In this document: positions 1-9,054 of the stretch, in pieces
Layout of the letters: each line of letters starts with the position of its first letter
How positions within the stretch are numbered: the first letter of the stretch is position 1
DNA from: Gordonia aichiensis NBRC 108223
Lineage (GTDB): Bacteria > Actinomycetota > Actinomycetes > Mycobacteriales > Mycobacteriaceae
Direction: 5' to 3'
DNA length: 64,000 nt
NCBI RefSeq assembly: GCF_000332975.1
Contig: NZ_BANR01000001.1
Coordinates: 186,001 to 250,000, forward strand
Notes under the pieces: model-generated
Told to the model about the DNA's origin: nothing
Databases searched by the model: none
What the model saw: only the letters and a program-made list of their open reading frames with translations
Program-made: the position numbers and the translations under genes

Positions 1-1792
1 CGGCACCGGCAAGACTCTGCTCGCGCGAGCCGTCGCGGGCGAGGCCGGCGTTCCGTTCTTCACCATCTCCGGTTCCGACTTCGTCGAGATGTTCGTCGGT
101 GTCGGTGCCTCGCGCGTGCGCGACCTCTTCGAGCAGGCCAAGAACAACAGTCCGTGCATCATCTTCGTCGACGAGATCGACGCCGTCGGCCGTCAGCGCG
201 GAGCCGGACTAGGCGGCGGACACGACGAACGCGAGCAGACTCTCAACCAGCTACTCGTCGAGATGGACGGATTCGGCGACCGCTCGGGCGTGATCCTCAT
301 CGCTGCGACCAACCGCCCAGACATCCTCGACCCGGCGCTGCTGCGTCCCGGCCGTTTCGACAGGCAGATCCCCGTCGGCAATCCCGACATCGCGGGCCGT
401 CGAGCGATCCTGAAGGTGCACGCCAAGGGCAAGCCCATCGCCGAGGACGCCGATCTCGACGGCCTTGCCAAGCGCACTCCGGGAATGTCGGGAGCCGACC
501 TCGCCAACGTCGTGAACGAGGCGGCGTTGCTCGCCGCCCGCGAGAACAAGACCGTCATCACCGCGGAGATGCTCGAGGAGGCGGTCGACCGCGTGATCGG
601 CGGGCCACGTCGCAAGAGTCGGATCATCAGCGAGCACGAGAAGAAGGTCGTGGCCTATCACGAGAGCGGCCACACCCTCGCCGCCTGGGCGATGCCCGAT
701 CTCGATCCGATCTACAAGGTCACGATCCTTGCTCGCGGACGCACCGGCGGTCACGCGCTCGCAGTGCCCGAGCAGGACAAAGACCTGATGACCCGGTCGG
801 AGATGATCGCTCGACTCGTCATGGCCATGGGTGGTCGTGCGTCAGAGGAACTCGTCTTCCACGAGCCGACCACGGGCGCATCGTCGGACATCGACCAGGC
901 CACCAAGATCGCGCGCGCGATGGTCACCGAATACGGCATGAGTGCGAAGCTCGGCGCGGTTCGGTACGGCCAGGAGCAGGGCGATCCGTTCCTGGGCCGC
1001 AGCATGGGTGCCCAGAGCGACTACTCGGCCGAGGTCGCAAGCGAGATCGACGACGAGGTGCGTCGCCTGATCGAGGCGGCCCACACCGAGGCGTGGGCCA
1101 TCCTCTCCGAGTACCGCGACACCCTCGACGTGCTGGCAAGCGACCTCCTCGAGAAGGAGACGCTCACCCGCAAGGACCTCGAGCGAATCCTCGCCGATGT
1201 CGAGAAGCGTCCCCGGATCACCACCTTCAACGAGTTCGGCGAGCGGACCCCGAGCGACAAGCCGCCGGTGAAGACCCCAGGCGAGTTGGCCATCGAGCGC
1301 GGCGAGCCGTGGCCTCCTCCTCCGCCGGAGCCGGTGCGCGAGCCGGTCGGAGCCGGGAGCGCACCCGGCGGCGGTGCCCCGACGGGTTACGCGGGTGGGC
1401 AGCAGCCCTACTACGGAGCGCCTCATCCGGGGCAGGGGTATGGCCAGCCATATCCGCAACAGGGTTACCCACAGGGTCCGCAGAGCGGTGGCACACGACC
1501 CGATTACGGCGCCCCGCGCGACTGGTCAGCCCCGGGCTGGCCACCCCAGTCGCAGGGATACCAGCCGGGCGTCAATCAGCCGGGGGCGAACCAGCAGCCG
1601 GGATATCCGCAGAACGGAAATCCCAACGGCGCGAACGGAAATCAGCCGAACGGTTATGGCTACGGAAACGGTTCCTACGGGGGGCAACGCGGCGCCGGCC
1701 ACAACGGTGGCGGGCAGCATCGTGACGATGCGGGCAACGGTTCGCAGCACAACGGTTCACACGGGGCCGGTCAACACGGAGACGGAGCCTGA
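1..1792 (+). CDS. ftsH: ATP-dependent zinc metalloprotease FtsH (5' truncated)
   Basis: This is the C-terminal part of the membrane-anchored AAA+ protease FtsH; the N-terminal membrane segments lie outside the window. The frame is open from base 2 and begins inside the Walker A motif ([10 protein letters not shown]). It continues through Walker B ([11 protein letters not shown]), the second region of homology ([20 protein letters not shown]) and the M41 zinc site HESGH at about nt 659-673. The last 150 or so residues form a low-complexity tail rich in Pro, Gly, Asn and Gln, which is also common in mycobacterial FtsH. FtsH degrades unassembled membrane proteins and some cytosolic regulators. 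It lies just upstream of the folate genes, as in mycobacteria. Confidence 0.97.
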   Translation, partial: GTGKTLLARAVAGEAGVPFFTISGSDFVEMFVGVGASRVRDLFEQAKNNSPCIIFVDEIDAVGRQRGAGLGGGHDEREQTLNQLLVEMDGFGDRSGVILIAATNRPDILDPALLRPGRFDRQIPVGNPDIAGRRAILKVHAKGKPIAEDADLDGLAKRTPGMSGADLANVVNEAALLAARENKTVITAEMLEEAVDRVIGGPRRKSRIISEHEKKVVAYHESGHTLAAWAMPDLDPIYKVTILARGRTGGHALAVPEQDKDLMTRSEMIARLVMAMGGRASEELVFHEPTTGASSDIDQATKIARAMVTEYGMSAKLGAVRYGQEQGDPFLGRSMGAQSDYSAEVASEIDDEVRRLIEAAHTEAWAILSEYRDTLDVLASDLLEKETLTRKDLERILADVEKRPRITTFNEFGERTPSDKPPVKTPGELAIERGEPWPPPPPEPVREPVGAGSAPGGGAPTGYAGGQQPYYGAPHPGQGYGQPYPQQGYPQGPQSGGTRPDYGAPRDWSAPGWPPQSQGYQPGVNQPGANQQPGYPQNGNPNGANGNQPNGYGYGNGSYGGQRGAGHNGGGQHRDDAGNGSQHNGSHGAGQHGDGA

Positions 1793-1803
1793 GGGTCGGA
1801 TCG

Positions 1804-2442
1804 ATGACTATCAGCGAGGGCCACGACATCGCGGCTCACGACGGAACGTCGCGCGAACTGATGACTGACGGGGGACGCTTCTTCGATCAGGAACGCGCTG
1901 AGGCGGCCGTGCGGGAGTTGCTGATCGCAGTCGGCGAGGATCCCGATCGGGAGGGGCTACAGCGCACCCCGACCCGCGTCGCCAACGCGTACCGCGAGAT
2001 GTTCGCAGGCCTCTACACCGACCCGTCGGAAGTCCTCGCCACGACATTCGACGAGGACCACGACGAGTTCGTGCTGGTCAAAGACATCCCTATGTACTCG
2101 ACATGCGAGCACCATCTCGTCTCCTTCCACGGCGTCGCGCACGTCGGCTACATCCCGGGGCCGACCGGGCAGGTGACCGGGCTGTCGAAGCTGGCGCGGG
2201 TCGTCGACCTCTACGCCAAACGTCCGCAGGTGCAGGAGCGGTTGACCAGCCAGATCGCGGACGCGCTTGTACGTCGGCTCAATCCGCGCGGGGTGATCGT
2301 GGTGATCGAGGCCGAGCATCTGTGCATGGCGATGCGCGGTATCCGAAAGCCGGGCGCACGCACGACGACGTCCGCGGTGCGCGGGATCTTCAAGACCAGC
2401 GCCGTTTCGCGCGGCGAGGCACTCGACCTCATCACCCGGTGA
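1804..2442 (+). CDS. folE: GTP cyclohydrolase I
   Basis: The 212-residue protein converts GTP to 7,8-dihydroneopterin triphosphate, the first step of tetrahydrofolate synthesis. The zinc ligands of the family are visible as C101 and H104 in the CEHH motif and C174 in EHLCMAM. The conserved segments [18 protein letters not shown] and the C-terminal TSAVRGIFK are present. The N-terminus is about 20 residues longer than the catalytic core and looks unstructured. It starts 11 bp after the ftsH stop, and its stop overlaps the folP GTG as GTGA, so folE to folK are very probably one translationally coupled operon. Confidence 0.97.
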   Translation: MTISEGHDIAAHDGTSRELMTDGGRFFDQERAEAAVRELLIAVGEDPDREGLQRTPTRVANAYREMFAGLYTDPSEVLATTFDEDHDEFVLVKDIPMYSTCEHHLVSFHGVAHVGYIPGPTGQVTGLSKLARVVDLYAKRPQVQERLTSQIADALVRRLNPRGVIVVIEAEHLCMAMRGIRKPGARTTTSAVRGIFKTSAVSRGEALDLITR

Positions 2443-3359
2443 CAGTCCATCCGGTCGGCGCCGACACCGACGATGGCGCGCGCACACAGGTGATGGGCGT
2501 CGTCAACGTCACTGCGGATTCGTTCTCCGACGGTGGCCGATATCTCGATCCGCAGCGCGCAGTCGAGCATGGGTTGCGTCTACTCGCCGACGGTGCCGAC
2601 ATCGTCGACGTCGGCGGTGAGTCGACTCGTCCGGGCGCGGTGCGCGTCGACGAGGCGGTCGAGATCAAGCGCGTGGTACCGGTGATCTCCGCACTCGCAG
2701 CGAACGGTGTGCAGGTCTCGGTCGACACGATGCGCGCAGGCGTCGCGGCTGCCGCCATCGACGCGGGAGCCACGATCGTCAACGACGTCTCGGGCGGTCG
2801 CGCCGATCCCGGCATGGCAGCGCTTCTCGCCGACGCCGGACTGCCCTGGATTCTGATGCACTGGCGACCTGCTGCCGCCGAATCGGATGCAGGTCGACGC
2901 TTCACGCACCGCGTCGACGACACGGGTGGTTATCGCGACGTGGTCGCCGAGGTGAGTCGTGAACTCCTCGGACAGGTCGACGCCGCCGTCGCCGCCGGTG
3001 TCGACCCGGACAACATCATCCTCGATCCCGGGTTGGGATTCGCCAAGACGGCACAACATAATTGGGCGCTACTCAACGCCCTGCCGACGTTGGTCGGGCT
3101 CGGCTTCCCCGTGCTCGTCGGGGCGTCGCGCAAGCGCTTTCTCGGCACTCTGCTCGCCTGCTGCGATGGTCACGACCGTGCGCCGGAGGGCCGCGAGATC
3201 GCGACCGCGTCGATCAGCGCGCTCGCCGCGGTCAACGGTGCCTGGGGAGTGCGCGTACACGACGTCGCAGCCAATCGTGATGCGGTGACCGTTGCCGCTG
3301 CGTGGCGGACCGGCGGGCGTGACCGGCACACCGTGCGACGGGAGCATCGAGATGGCTGA
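2439..3359 (+). CDS. folP: Dihydropteroate synthase
   Basis: This 306-residue TIM-barrel enzyme condenses 6-hydroxymethyl-dihydropterin pyrophosphate with p-aminobenzoate; it is the sulfonamide target. Signature segments are [15 protein letters not shown] near the N-terminus, GGESTRPGA, the [11 protein letters not shown] strand, and DPGLGFAK followed by GASRKRFLG. The start is the GTG at 2439, which overlaps the folE stop; the open frame extends upstream only as a shadow of folE. The length and catalytic signatures fit FolP1 rather than the divergent FolP2 paralogue of mycobacteria. Confidence 0.96.
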   Translation: MTVHPVGADTDDGARTQVMGVVNVTADSFSDGGRYLDPQRAVEHGLRLLADGADIVDVGGESTRPGAVRVDEAVEIKRVVPVISALAANGVQVSVDTMRAGVAAAAIDAGATIVNDVSGGRADPGMAALLADAGLPWILMHWRPAAAESDAGRRFTHRVDDTGGYRDVVAEVSRELLGQVDAAVAAGVDPDNIILDPGLGFAKTAQHNWALLNALPTLVGLGFPVLVGASRKRFLGTLLACCDGHDRAPEGREIATASISALAAVNGAWGVRVHDVAANRDAVTVAAAWRTGGRDRHTVRREHRDG

Positions 3360-3732
3360 CCGAATCGAACTGCGTGGTCTGCGTGTACGCGGTCACCACG
3401 GCGTCTTCGATCACGAGCGCCGCGACGGACAGGATTTCATCATCGACGTCACGCTGTGGGCCGACCTCCGGATCGCGGCGGCATCGGACGACCTCGCCGA
3501 CACCATCGACTACGGGACGCTCGCGCAGCAGATCCATGACGTCGTCGCCGGCGACCCGCGCAACCTGATCGAGGCCGTCGGCGGCGAGGTCGCCGAACGG
3601 ATCATGCTCGACGACCGCATCCACGCTTGCGAGGTGGTGGTACACAAGCCGTCGGCGCCCATCCCGCTCGATTTCGCCGACGTCGCCGTCGTGACCCGTC
3701 GGTCCCGAAAGTCGGCGGGCGGTGTGCGATGA
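3352..3732 (+). CDS. folB: Dihydroneopterin aldolase
   Basis: The 126-residue protein has the typical size and fold of FolB, which cleaves 7,8-dihydroneopterin to 6-hydroxymethyl-dihydropterin and glycolaldehyde. Recognisable segments are [19 protein letters not shown] at the start, [23 protein letters not shown] and the C-terminal [17 protein letters not shown], which contains the conserved catalytic Lys. The ATG at 3352 lies inside the 3' end of folP, 8 bp before its stop, and has GGGAGC upstream. The stop overlaps the folK ATG as ATGA. Confidence 0.96.
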   Translation: MADRIELRGLRVRGHHGVFDHERRDGQDFIIDVTLWADLRIAAASDDLADTIDYGTLAQQIHDVVAGDPRNLIEAVGGEVAERIMLDDRIHACEVVVHKPSAPIPLDFADVAVVTRRSRKSAGGVR

Positions 3733-4265
3733 CCCGCGCCGTACTGTCCGCGGGCACGAACCTCGGCGACCGCGAAGCGCGGCTACGCGAGGTCGTCGAG
3801 GCGTTTGCCGACGACCTCGTCGCGGTGTCGAGCATCTATTCGACGGCACCATGGGGCGGCGTCGAACAACCCGACTTCTACAACATCACGCTCATCGTCG
3901 ACGCCCCCGTCTCTCCGCGGGACTGGCTGGAGCGGGGATTCGAACTCGAGCGCGCCGCCGACCGCATCCGTGCGGTGCGGTGGGGTCCGAGGACGCTCGA
4001 CGTCGACGTGATCTGTGCAACCGACCCTGCGGGGAACCCGATCGTCGACGACGACGCCACGCTGACCCTGCCCCATCCGCGAGCCGCCGAGCGTGCGTTC
4101 GTGCTGGTGCCGTGGCTGGAGATCGAGCCCGAGGCGACGTTGTGGACCCCGCACGGTGTGCGGCGGGTCGTCGACCTCGCGGCTGCGCTCCCCGCTGCCG
4201 AGCGTGCGGGCGTGCACCGGCTGTCGCCGGAGCGTGAGCGGTTCGGGAGCGAGGTGACACCGTGA
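3729..4265 (+). CDS. folK: 6-hydroxymethyl-7,8-dihydropterin pyrophosphokinase
   Basis: The 178-residue protein transfers pyrophosphate from ATP to hydroxymethyl-dihydropterin, making the FolP substrate. The HPPK pattern is clear: [45 protein letters not shown] (the metal-binding DxD) and [18 protein letters not shown]. The start is the ATG that overlaps the folB stop. The stop overlaps the GTG of the downstream DUF3180 gene, so coupling continues through at least five genes. Confidence 0.96.
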   Translation: MTRAVLSAGTNLGDREARLREVVEAFADDLVAVSSIYSTAPWGGVEQPDFYNITLIVDAPVSPRDWLERGFELERAADRIRAVRWGPRTLDVDVICATDPAGNPIVDDDATLTLPHPRAAERAFVLVPWLEIEPEATLWTPHGVRRVVDLAAALPAAERAGVHRLSPERERFGSEVTP

Positions 4266-4804
4266 CCACGCCGCGCCCGTCGACGCCGCCGGAGGACGAG
4301 GAGCCCGGCCTCGGCCCGACCCGCCCGCGCGATCTCCTGATCATCGCGGTGTTCGTGGCGGTCGTGGCGTGGATTCTGGTTCGCTACAACTACTCGGCGC
4401 TGCCGCCGCTGCCGCTGCTCGCCGGCATCGTCCTGTACGTTCTCGCCGCGATCGAGACGGCGATGGCATTCGTCGTGCGCGCACGCGTCGCCGACCGCCA
4501 GGTCGGACGAGCGCGTGGGCAACTGCATCCACTGACGGCTGCCCGGGTGCTGGCGCTCGCCAAGGCGTCGGCGATCCTGGGCGCAGTGGCCGTTGGCGTG
4601 TGGGTGGGGATGCTGGTGTTCCTATGGAGTCAGCATGGTGTGACTGCTGCCGAGCACGACAGACCCGGTGCGATCGTCGGGGCGTTCGGCGGACTCGTCC
4701 TGGTCGCTGCGGCACTGTGGCTCGAGTACTGCTGCCGTGCACCTGACGACCCGACCGACCAGCCGACTGAGCCGCGTACAAACGGTCATCCCGGGCCCGC
4801 GTGA
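4262..4804 (+). CDS. DUF3180 family membrane protein
   Basis: The 180-residue membrane protein has four hydrophobic segments (about residues 25-41, 50-70, 100-122 and 136-152) between a Pro/Glu-rich N-terminus and a hydrophilic C-terminus. It is the positional homologue of M. tuberculosis Rv3605c, which in mycolata follows folK. Its function is unknown to me; the conserved position suggests a housekeeping envelope role, but that is inference. The GTG start overlaps the folK stop (GTGA). Confidence 0.85.
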   Translation: MTTPRPSTPPEDEEPGLGPTRPRDLLIIAVFVAVVAWILVRYNYSALPPLPLLAGIVLYVLAAIETAMAFVVRARVADRQVGRARGQLHPLTAARVLALAKASAILGAVAVGVWVGMLVFLWSQHGVTAAEHDRPGAIVGAFGGLVLVAAALWLEYCCRAPDDPTDQPTEPRTNGHPGPA

Positions 4805-4879
4805 GTCGGCTGAGCGCTTCTTCGCGCGCCAATCGTGACTCTCCGTACCAGCCTCGCGGTCGTGCGGGCTGTCAGAGGG

Positions 4880-4885
4880 TAAGTT
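4880..4885 (+). promoter_or_regulatory. Predicted -10 element for a leaderless DUF6779 mRNA
   Basis: TAAGTT lies exactly 7 nt before the ATG at 4893, which is the spacing expected if transcription starts on the initiation codon. There is no good Shine-Dalgarno sequence in front of this ATG. It would give the membrane protein gene its own promoter after the folate operon. Confidence 0.45.
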
Positions 4886-4892
4886 CACGAGC

Positions 4893-6356
4893 ATGACGAC
4901 CTCGACTGGCCGTGCCGCCGACACACGCCGTTCCGGTCGCGTCGGGCAGTGGTTGGTGGGTCTTCTGATCGTGCTGGCCGTGGTGGCCAGCGTGCTGATG
5001 CTCTTCACCGACCAGATCTCGGTGCTCGGATCGCTGGCGGTGATCGCCGCGCTGTGGGCTGCGGTGATCGCTGCGATCCTCGTGACGCGCTACCGCAGGC
5101 AGGCAGAGAGCGCCGAGAGCAAGAGTCGTGATCTCCGGCTGGTCTACGAGTTGCAGCTCGAGCGCGAGATCGCGGCGCGCAGACAGTACGAACTCGATGT
5201 CGAGTCGACGATTCGTAAAGAGATCAGCGACGAGGCAGGCGTCGAACTCGCGGAACTCAAGGCACAGGTCCTCGCTCTGCGCTCGAGCCTGGAGATGTTG
5301 CTCGGCGAGTCGCTGCCCGACCAGCGTGCTGCGCTTCCCAACGAGAAGCTCCGTGAGTTGGCATCGGGACTCGGGGGTGTGGGAGCCCAGACGGATCATG
5401 CGCCGACCGGGTACGCTGGCGGATCCGGATATCCCGGCGGCTATGGCGCCACCGACTACACCGCACACGATGACGGGGCTGTGGCCGCCCGCGACTTCGA
5501 GCAGACCGCTCCAGGCGCCGAACATCGCCGTCGCGACTCCTATCCGTTCGACGCGCCGCGGCGTTTCGGTACCGATGTCGATCCCAACGAAATGACCGAG
5601 GTCCTGCCCATCGTTCCCGGCGACGCACCAATTTCCGGTCGTATCGCCACCGAGGTACCGCTCGACGAGATCCGCGCAGAGGGGATCCGCGCAGAGGAGA
5701 TTCACGCAGAGGAGATTCACGCGGAGGAGGTCGAGGCCGTCGACGAGCCGTTCAACGCCGAGACCGTCGCGCCGACCGGCATCTCCGCGGAAGAGACCGG
5801 CGCAGAGGAGGTCGTCGTCGACGTGGTCGACGATCAGCCGCGCGCGCCGTACTCGGCAGGCTTCGCCGGGGCGCCGGTGGCGTCGGGTCCGACCTCGGCT
5901 GCGCCGTTCTCGGGTGGCTTCTACGTGTCCGCGGCGGAGGCGGTTGGGGTGCCGGAGCAGGACTCGGATGCCGAGCCCGCCACACGGGAAGCCTCGGATT
6001 CTGCTGTGGAAGAGGCCGGTTCACAAGAGCCCGCTTCGACGGGCTCCAGCCCTGAAGCATCCGGCCCAGAAGTGTTCAGCCCAGAAGGGTCGGGCCCAGA
6101 AGGGTCGGGCACAGAAGGGTCGGGCACGGAAGCTGCTATCTCAGAAGACTCGGCGCGCGCGGAGTCGGCCGGACGTCACGAGACCGGCGACGACGGTGCA
6201 CCCGCGAACTCCTACGGCGGTGGTCGACGTCGTCGCGAGGACGAGGAGGACCACGACGCCGCCCACACCGCGGGGTTGCCCGTCGCGGAGTTGCTCAACC
6301 AGCTTCGCCAGTCGCCGCGCGGCAGCGGCGGCGGACGTCGTCGTCGCGAGGACTGA
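4893..6356 (+). CDS. DUF6779-type membrane/coiled-coil protein with tandem repeats
   Basis: The 487-residue protein is the positional homologue of Rv3604c. Residues 20-66 hold two adjacent transmembrane helices. Residues 68-135 are a charged Glu/Arg/Leu-rich stretch likely to be coiled coil, and the rest is acidic and low in complexity. Two blocks of 15-bp in-frame repeats encode xIxAE (5667-5726) and PEGSG-like pentapeptides (6051-6125). The C-terminus carries the motif GGGRRRRED twice, around a short helix (PVAELLNQL), and ends on the second copy. The function is unknown. A leaderless start at 4893 is supported by TAAGTT 7 nt upstream. Confidence 0.8.
   Translation: MTTSTGRAADTRRSGRVGQWLVGLLIVLAVVASVLMLFTDQISVLGSLAVIAALWAAVIAAILVTRYRRQAESAESKSRDLRLVYELQLEREIAARRQYELDVESTIRKEISDEAGVELAELKAQVLALRSSLEMLLGESLPDQRAALPNEKLRELASGLGGVGAQTDHAPTGYAGGSGYPGGYGATDYTAHDDGAVAARDFEQTAPGAEHRRRDSYPFDAPRRFGTDVDPNEMTEVLPIVPGDAPISGRIATEVPLDEIRAEGIRAEEIHAEEIHAEEVEAVDEPFNAETVAPTGISAEETGAEEVVVDVVDDQPRAPYSAGFAGAPVASGPTSAAPFSGGFYVSAAEAVGVPEQDSDAEPATREASDSAVEEAGSQEPASTGSSPEASGPEVFSPEGSGPEGSGTEGSGTEAAISEDSARAESAGRHETGDDGAPANSYGGGRRRREDEEDHDAAHTAGLPVAELLNQLRQSPRGSGGGRRRRED
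5667..5726 (+). repeat. 15-bp in-frame tandem repeat, 4 copies
   Basis: Four consecutive 15-bp units (consensus GAGATYCRCGCAGAG) encode EIRAE, GIRAE, EIHAE and EIHAE. They lie in the acidic linker of the DUF6779 protein, and because the unit is five codons long, copy-number change keeps the frame. Confidence 0.85.
6051..6125 (+). repeat. 15-bp in-frame tandem repeat, 5 copies
   Basis: Five units related to CCAGAAGGGTCGGGC encode PEASG, PEVFS, PEGSG, PEGSG and TEGSG. The central two copies are identical and the third differs by one base, so the expansion looks recent. Confidence 0.85.
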
Positions 6357-6483
6357 CTCCCGGCCACCAGAGGGTGACCCGCCTCACAGGCATTGGCCCG
6401 ACGCTGCGTCGAGCGCCTAGCATTGCGATGCACGTCCGGTACCCGCGCACCAGTCGGGACTGGAACGATCTGGGAGGACACCG

Positions 6484-7512
6484 GTGACCTCACCGAACGG
6501 CGATCCCGCCGTGTCGAGTCAGCCGCCCCGCGACGCGGGGCGAGCAGGGCATCCCGGATCCTTCTCCACCGAGTTCGCAGGCGTCAGTAATCTTCCCACC
6601 CCTGCTCGGCTGACCATCGGGATCATCTCGGCCGGCCGTGTCGGCACCGCGCTCGGCGAGGCGCTCGAACGTGCCGGCCATGTCGTCGGTGCGGTGGTCG
6701 CCCGGTCGCAGGACTCCCGGCGCCGTGCTGCGCAACGCCTACCCGAGTCACAGATCCTCGGGCTACCCGATGTGGTCGCACGATCGGAACTCCTGATCAT
6801 CGCGGTACCCGATGACAGCATCTCCGACGTCGTCGCCGACATCGTGGACAGCGGACGGCTACGCCCGCGCACGCTCGTCCTGCACACAGCGGGTGCACAC
6901 GGCGTCGACATCTTGGCACCGCTCACCGCGCTCGGTGCCCTTCCGCTCGCCGTCCACCCCGCGATGACGTTCGTCGGCACCGACGACGACACCACCCGGC
7001 TGCCGCAGGCCTGTTTCGGTGTCACGGCGTCCGACGAAGTCGGCCTCGCCATCGCATCGGCGCTCGTGCTCGAAATGGGTGGTGAGCCGGTGCGGATCGC
7101 CGAGGCCGACCGCACGCTGTATCACGCGGCACTTGCACACGGGGCGAATCATCTTGTCGCGCTTGTCAGCGATGCCGTCGTGGCCATGAACGCGGCAATC
7201 GAGGGCAGCGAAGGGGAGTCGGGTCGCGCCACCGCGACGGTCGACGGCACGTCCGAGCGGTTGGCCGAACGCATTCTCGCGCCATTGGTCACCGCGGCGC
7301 TGAGCAATGTGCTCGACCTCGGACCCGCAGCCCTGACCGGTCCTGTGGCCAGGGGCGACGCGCAGGCTGTGGCCGACCACCTCGATGCTCTCCGTGCACT
7401 GCCCGGCGGGCGACGCCCCTACGCGATCGCCGAGGCCTATCGCATCCTGGCCCGCCGAGCGGCCGACTACACCGATCCTCCCACGTCTCTCCTTGACGTC
7501 CTGGAGAGCTGA
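6484..7512 (+). CDS. Rossmann-fold/DUF2520 dehydrogenase, candidate ketopantoate reductase
   Basis: The 342-residue protein has an N-terminal NAD(P)-binding Rossmann domain (IGIISAGRVGTALGEALERAGH, about residues 43-64) and a helical C-terminal half of the DUF2520 type (YHAALAHGANHLVALVSDA). It corresponds to Rv3603c. The family resembles ketopantoate and F420H2:NADP reductases. Its place directly before panC and panD makes a ketopantoate-reducing role plausible, but I infer this from context; the sequence does not prove it. The GTG at 6484 is preceded by GGGAGGACACCG, a good ribosome binding site. The first 40 residues are a poorly conserved extension. Confidence 0.82.
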   Translation: MTSPNGDPAVSSQPPRDAGRAGHPGSFSTEFAGVSNLPTPARLTIGIISAGRVGTALGEALERAGHVVGAVVARSQDSRRRAAQRLPESQILGLPDVVARSELLIIAVPDDSISDVVADIVDSGRLRPRTLVLHTAGAHGVDILAPLTALGALPLAVHPAMTFVGTDDDTTRLPQACFGVTASDEVGLAIASALVLEMGGEPVRIAEADRTLYHAALAHGANHLVALVSDAVVAMNAAIEGSEGESGRATATVDGTSERLAERILAPLVTAALSNVLDLGPAALTGPVARGDAQAVADHLDALRALPGGRRPYAIAEAYRILARRAADYTDPPTSLLDVLES

Positions 7513-7584
7513 ATGAACACCGAACCGATGCCGCTGCCTGTTGTTGAGCAACGCCTTTCGCGTCAAGTCAGAGGAGAACGATGA
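7513..7584 (+). CDS. Possible 23-residue coupling peptide upstream of panC
   Basis: A short frame, [20 protein letters not shown] followed by GER, starts at the base after the DUF2520 stop and is preceded by GGAGAG. Its TGA overlaps the panC ATG as ATGA. It could carry translating ribosomes from DUF2520 into panC. panC has its own AGGAGA site, so the peptide may be incidental. There is no homology or codon evidence beyond position. Confidence 0.3.
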   Translation: MNTEPMPLPVVEQRLSRQVRGER

Positions 7585-8495
7585 CCGCGCCGTTGAGTCC
7601 GGACGCCTACACCCGAGGTGAGTTGACGGTGCATCGCGACCCCGCCACGCTCCGCCGGGTGAGCCAGGCGTTGCGTCGCGCGGGCAGGCGCGTGGTGCTG
7701 GTGCCGACGATGGGTGCCCTGCACGCAGGGCACCTGCAGTTGGTCGACGCCGCAAAGAGCGTCGGTAACGCGGTGGTCATCGTCTCGATTTTCGTCAATC
7801 CGCTGCAGTTCGGCGAGAACGAAGACCTCGATGCGTATCCGCGCACCTTCGACAACGACGTCGAGCTATTGCGTTCGGCCGGTGTGGAACTGGTATTCGC
7901 GCCGACCGTCGACGACATGTATCCACTCGGCCCGCGCACCACGATCGTGCCGGGACCCGCGGGCGACATCCTCGACGGCGCTGCTCGCCCGGGGCACTTC
8001 GCCGGCATGCTCACCGTCGTGTGCAAGCTTCTCAACATCGCTGTTCCGCACGCAGCCTTTTTCGGCGAGAAGGACTATCAGCAGCTGGTGTTGATCGCGC
8101 AGATGGTCGCCGACCTCAACCTGGACGTCGACATCGTCGGTGTGCCGACGGTGCGTGAGGCGGACGGTCTCGCGTTGTCGTCGCGCAACCGCTATCTCAC
8201 GCCGGAGCAGCGCGAGATCGCCACCACGTTGTCGGCAGCGCTCACCGCGGGCGCCCATGCCGCGCCCGGCGGCAAGGACGCGATCCTCGCTGCCGCTCAG
8301 GCGGTTCTGTCGACGTCTCCGGACATCGAGCTCGATTACCTCGCACTGCGCGATCGCGCTCTCGGAGAGGCACCGGACAAGGGCGAGGGCCGGCTCCTGG
8401 TCGCCGCACGCCTCGGTGCTGCCCGACTGATCGACAACGTCGGGGTGTCGATCGGCATCCAACCGGAGGACATCGGGAGCCCCGATGCGTACTGA
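7581..8495 (+). CDS. panC: Pantothenate synthetase
   Basis: The 304-residue enzyme joins pantoate and beta-alanine at the expense of ATP. It shows the nucleotidyltransferase HIGH-like motif in [18 protein letters not shown], the [20 protein letters not shown] pantoate-binding segment, [13 protein letters not shown], and the KMSKS-loop equivalent [11 protein letters not shown]. The ATG at 7581 has AGGAGAACG upstream. The length matches the family. It lies 97 bp before panD, so the substrate-forming and substrate-using enzymes are together. Confidence 0.97.
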   Translation: MTAPLSPDAYTRGELTVHRDPATLRRVSQALRRAGRRVVLVPTMGALHAGHLQLVDAAKSVGNAVVIVSIFVNPLQFGENEDLDAYPRTFDNDVELLRSAGVELVFAPTVDDMYPLGPRTTIVPGPAGDILDGAARPGHFAGMLTVVCKLLNIAVPHAAFFGEKDYQQLVLIAQMVADLNLDVDIVGVPTVREADGLALSSRNRYLTPEQREIATTLSAALTAGAHAAPGGKDAILAAAQAVLSTSPDIELDYLALRDRALGEAPDKGEGRLLVAARLGAARLIDNVGVSIGIQPEDIGSPDAY

Positions 8496-8591
8496 TCTAC
8501 CCGACGTCGAGCACCGGATTCACGTCGAGATCACCCCGCCACAGACTCTGCAGCCCGCCCGTCATGCACGCCAACACAGAGGAATGACAGC

Positions 8592-9044
8592 ATGTTTCGC
8601 ACCATGATGACGTCGAAGATCCACCGGGCGACCGTCACCCAGGCCGATCTGCACTACGTCGGTTCGGTGACCATCGACGCCGATCTGCTCGACGCGGCAG
8701 ACCTTCTCGAGGGTGAGCAGGTCACCATCGTGGACATCACCAATGGCGCACGCCTGGAGACGTACGCCATCGCTGGTGATCGCGGCACCGGGGTCATCGG
8801 GATCAACGGCGCAGCAGCGCATCTCGTTCATCCCGGAGATCTCGTGATCATCATCGCCTACGGCATCCTCGACGAGGCCGAGGTGCGTGAGTACAGCCCT
8901 CATGTCGTGTTCGTCGACGAGGCCAATCGGGTGGTCGAGAACGGCACCGATCCCGCGCATGCACCAGACGGTTCGGGACTCCTCGACCCGCGTCACCCCG
9001 AAGCGGATTCGGTGCGAACCGATTTCGCCGAGACCGGGGTGTAG
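8592..9044 (+). CDS. panD: Aspartate 1-decarboxylase proenzyme
   Basis: The 150-residue pyruvoyl-dependent enzyme makes beta-alanine from L-aspartate. The self-cleavage site is Gly24-Ser25 within [10 protein letters not shown]; Ser25 becomes the pyruvoyl group. Starting at 8592 ([20 protein letters not shown]) puts that site at the canonical position. Other family marks are GARLETYAI and [20 protein letters not shown]. The C-terminus has an extra 20-residue charged tail, similar in length to mycobacterial PanD. Confidence 0.97.
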   Translation: MFRTMMTSKIHRATVTQADLHYVGSVTIDADLLDAADLLEGEQVTIVDITNGARLETYAIAGDRGTGVIGINGAAAHLVHPGDLVIIIAYGILDEAEVREYSPHVVFVDEANRVVENGTDPAHAPDGSGLLDPRHPEADSVRTDFAETGV

Positions 9045-9047
9045 GTT
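9042..9047 (+). promoter_or_regulatory. Predicted -10 element for leaderless coaX
   Basis: TAGGTT includes the TAG stop codon of panD and sits exactly 7 nt before the coaX ATG. If used, it would give coaX its own promoter, independent of panC-panD. Confidence 0.4.
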
Positions 9048-9054
9048 CGCGCAG

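Noticed and set aside
8485-8605. 40-codon frame starting in the panC 3' end and ending inside panD
   Set aside because: No ribosome binding site, no homology, and it overlaps both real genes out of frame.
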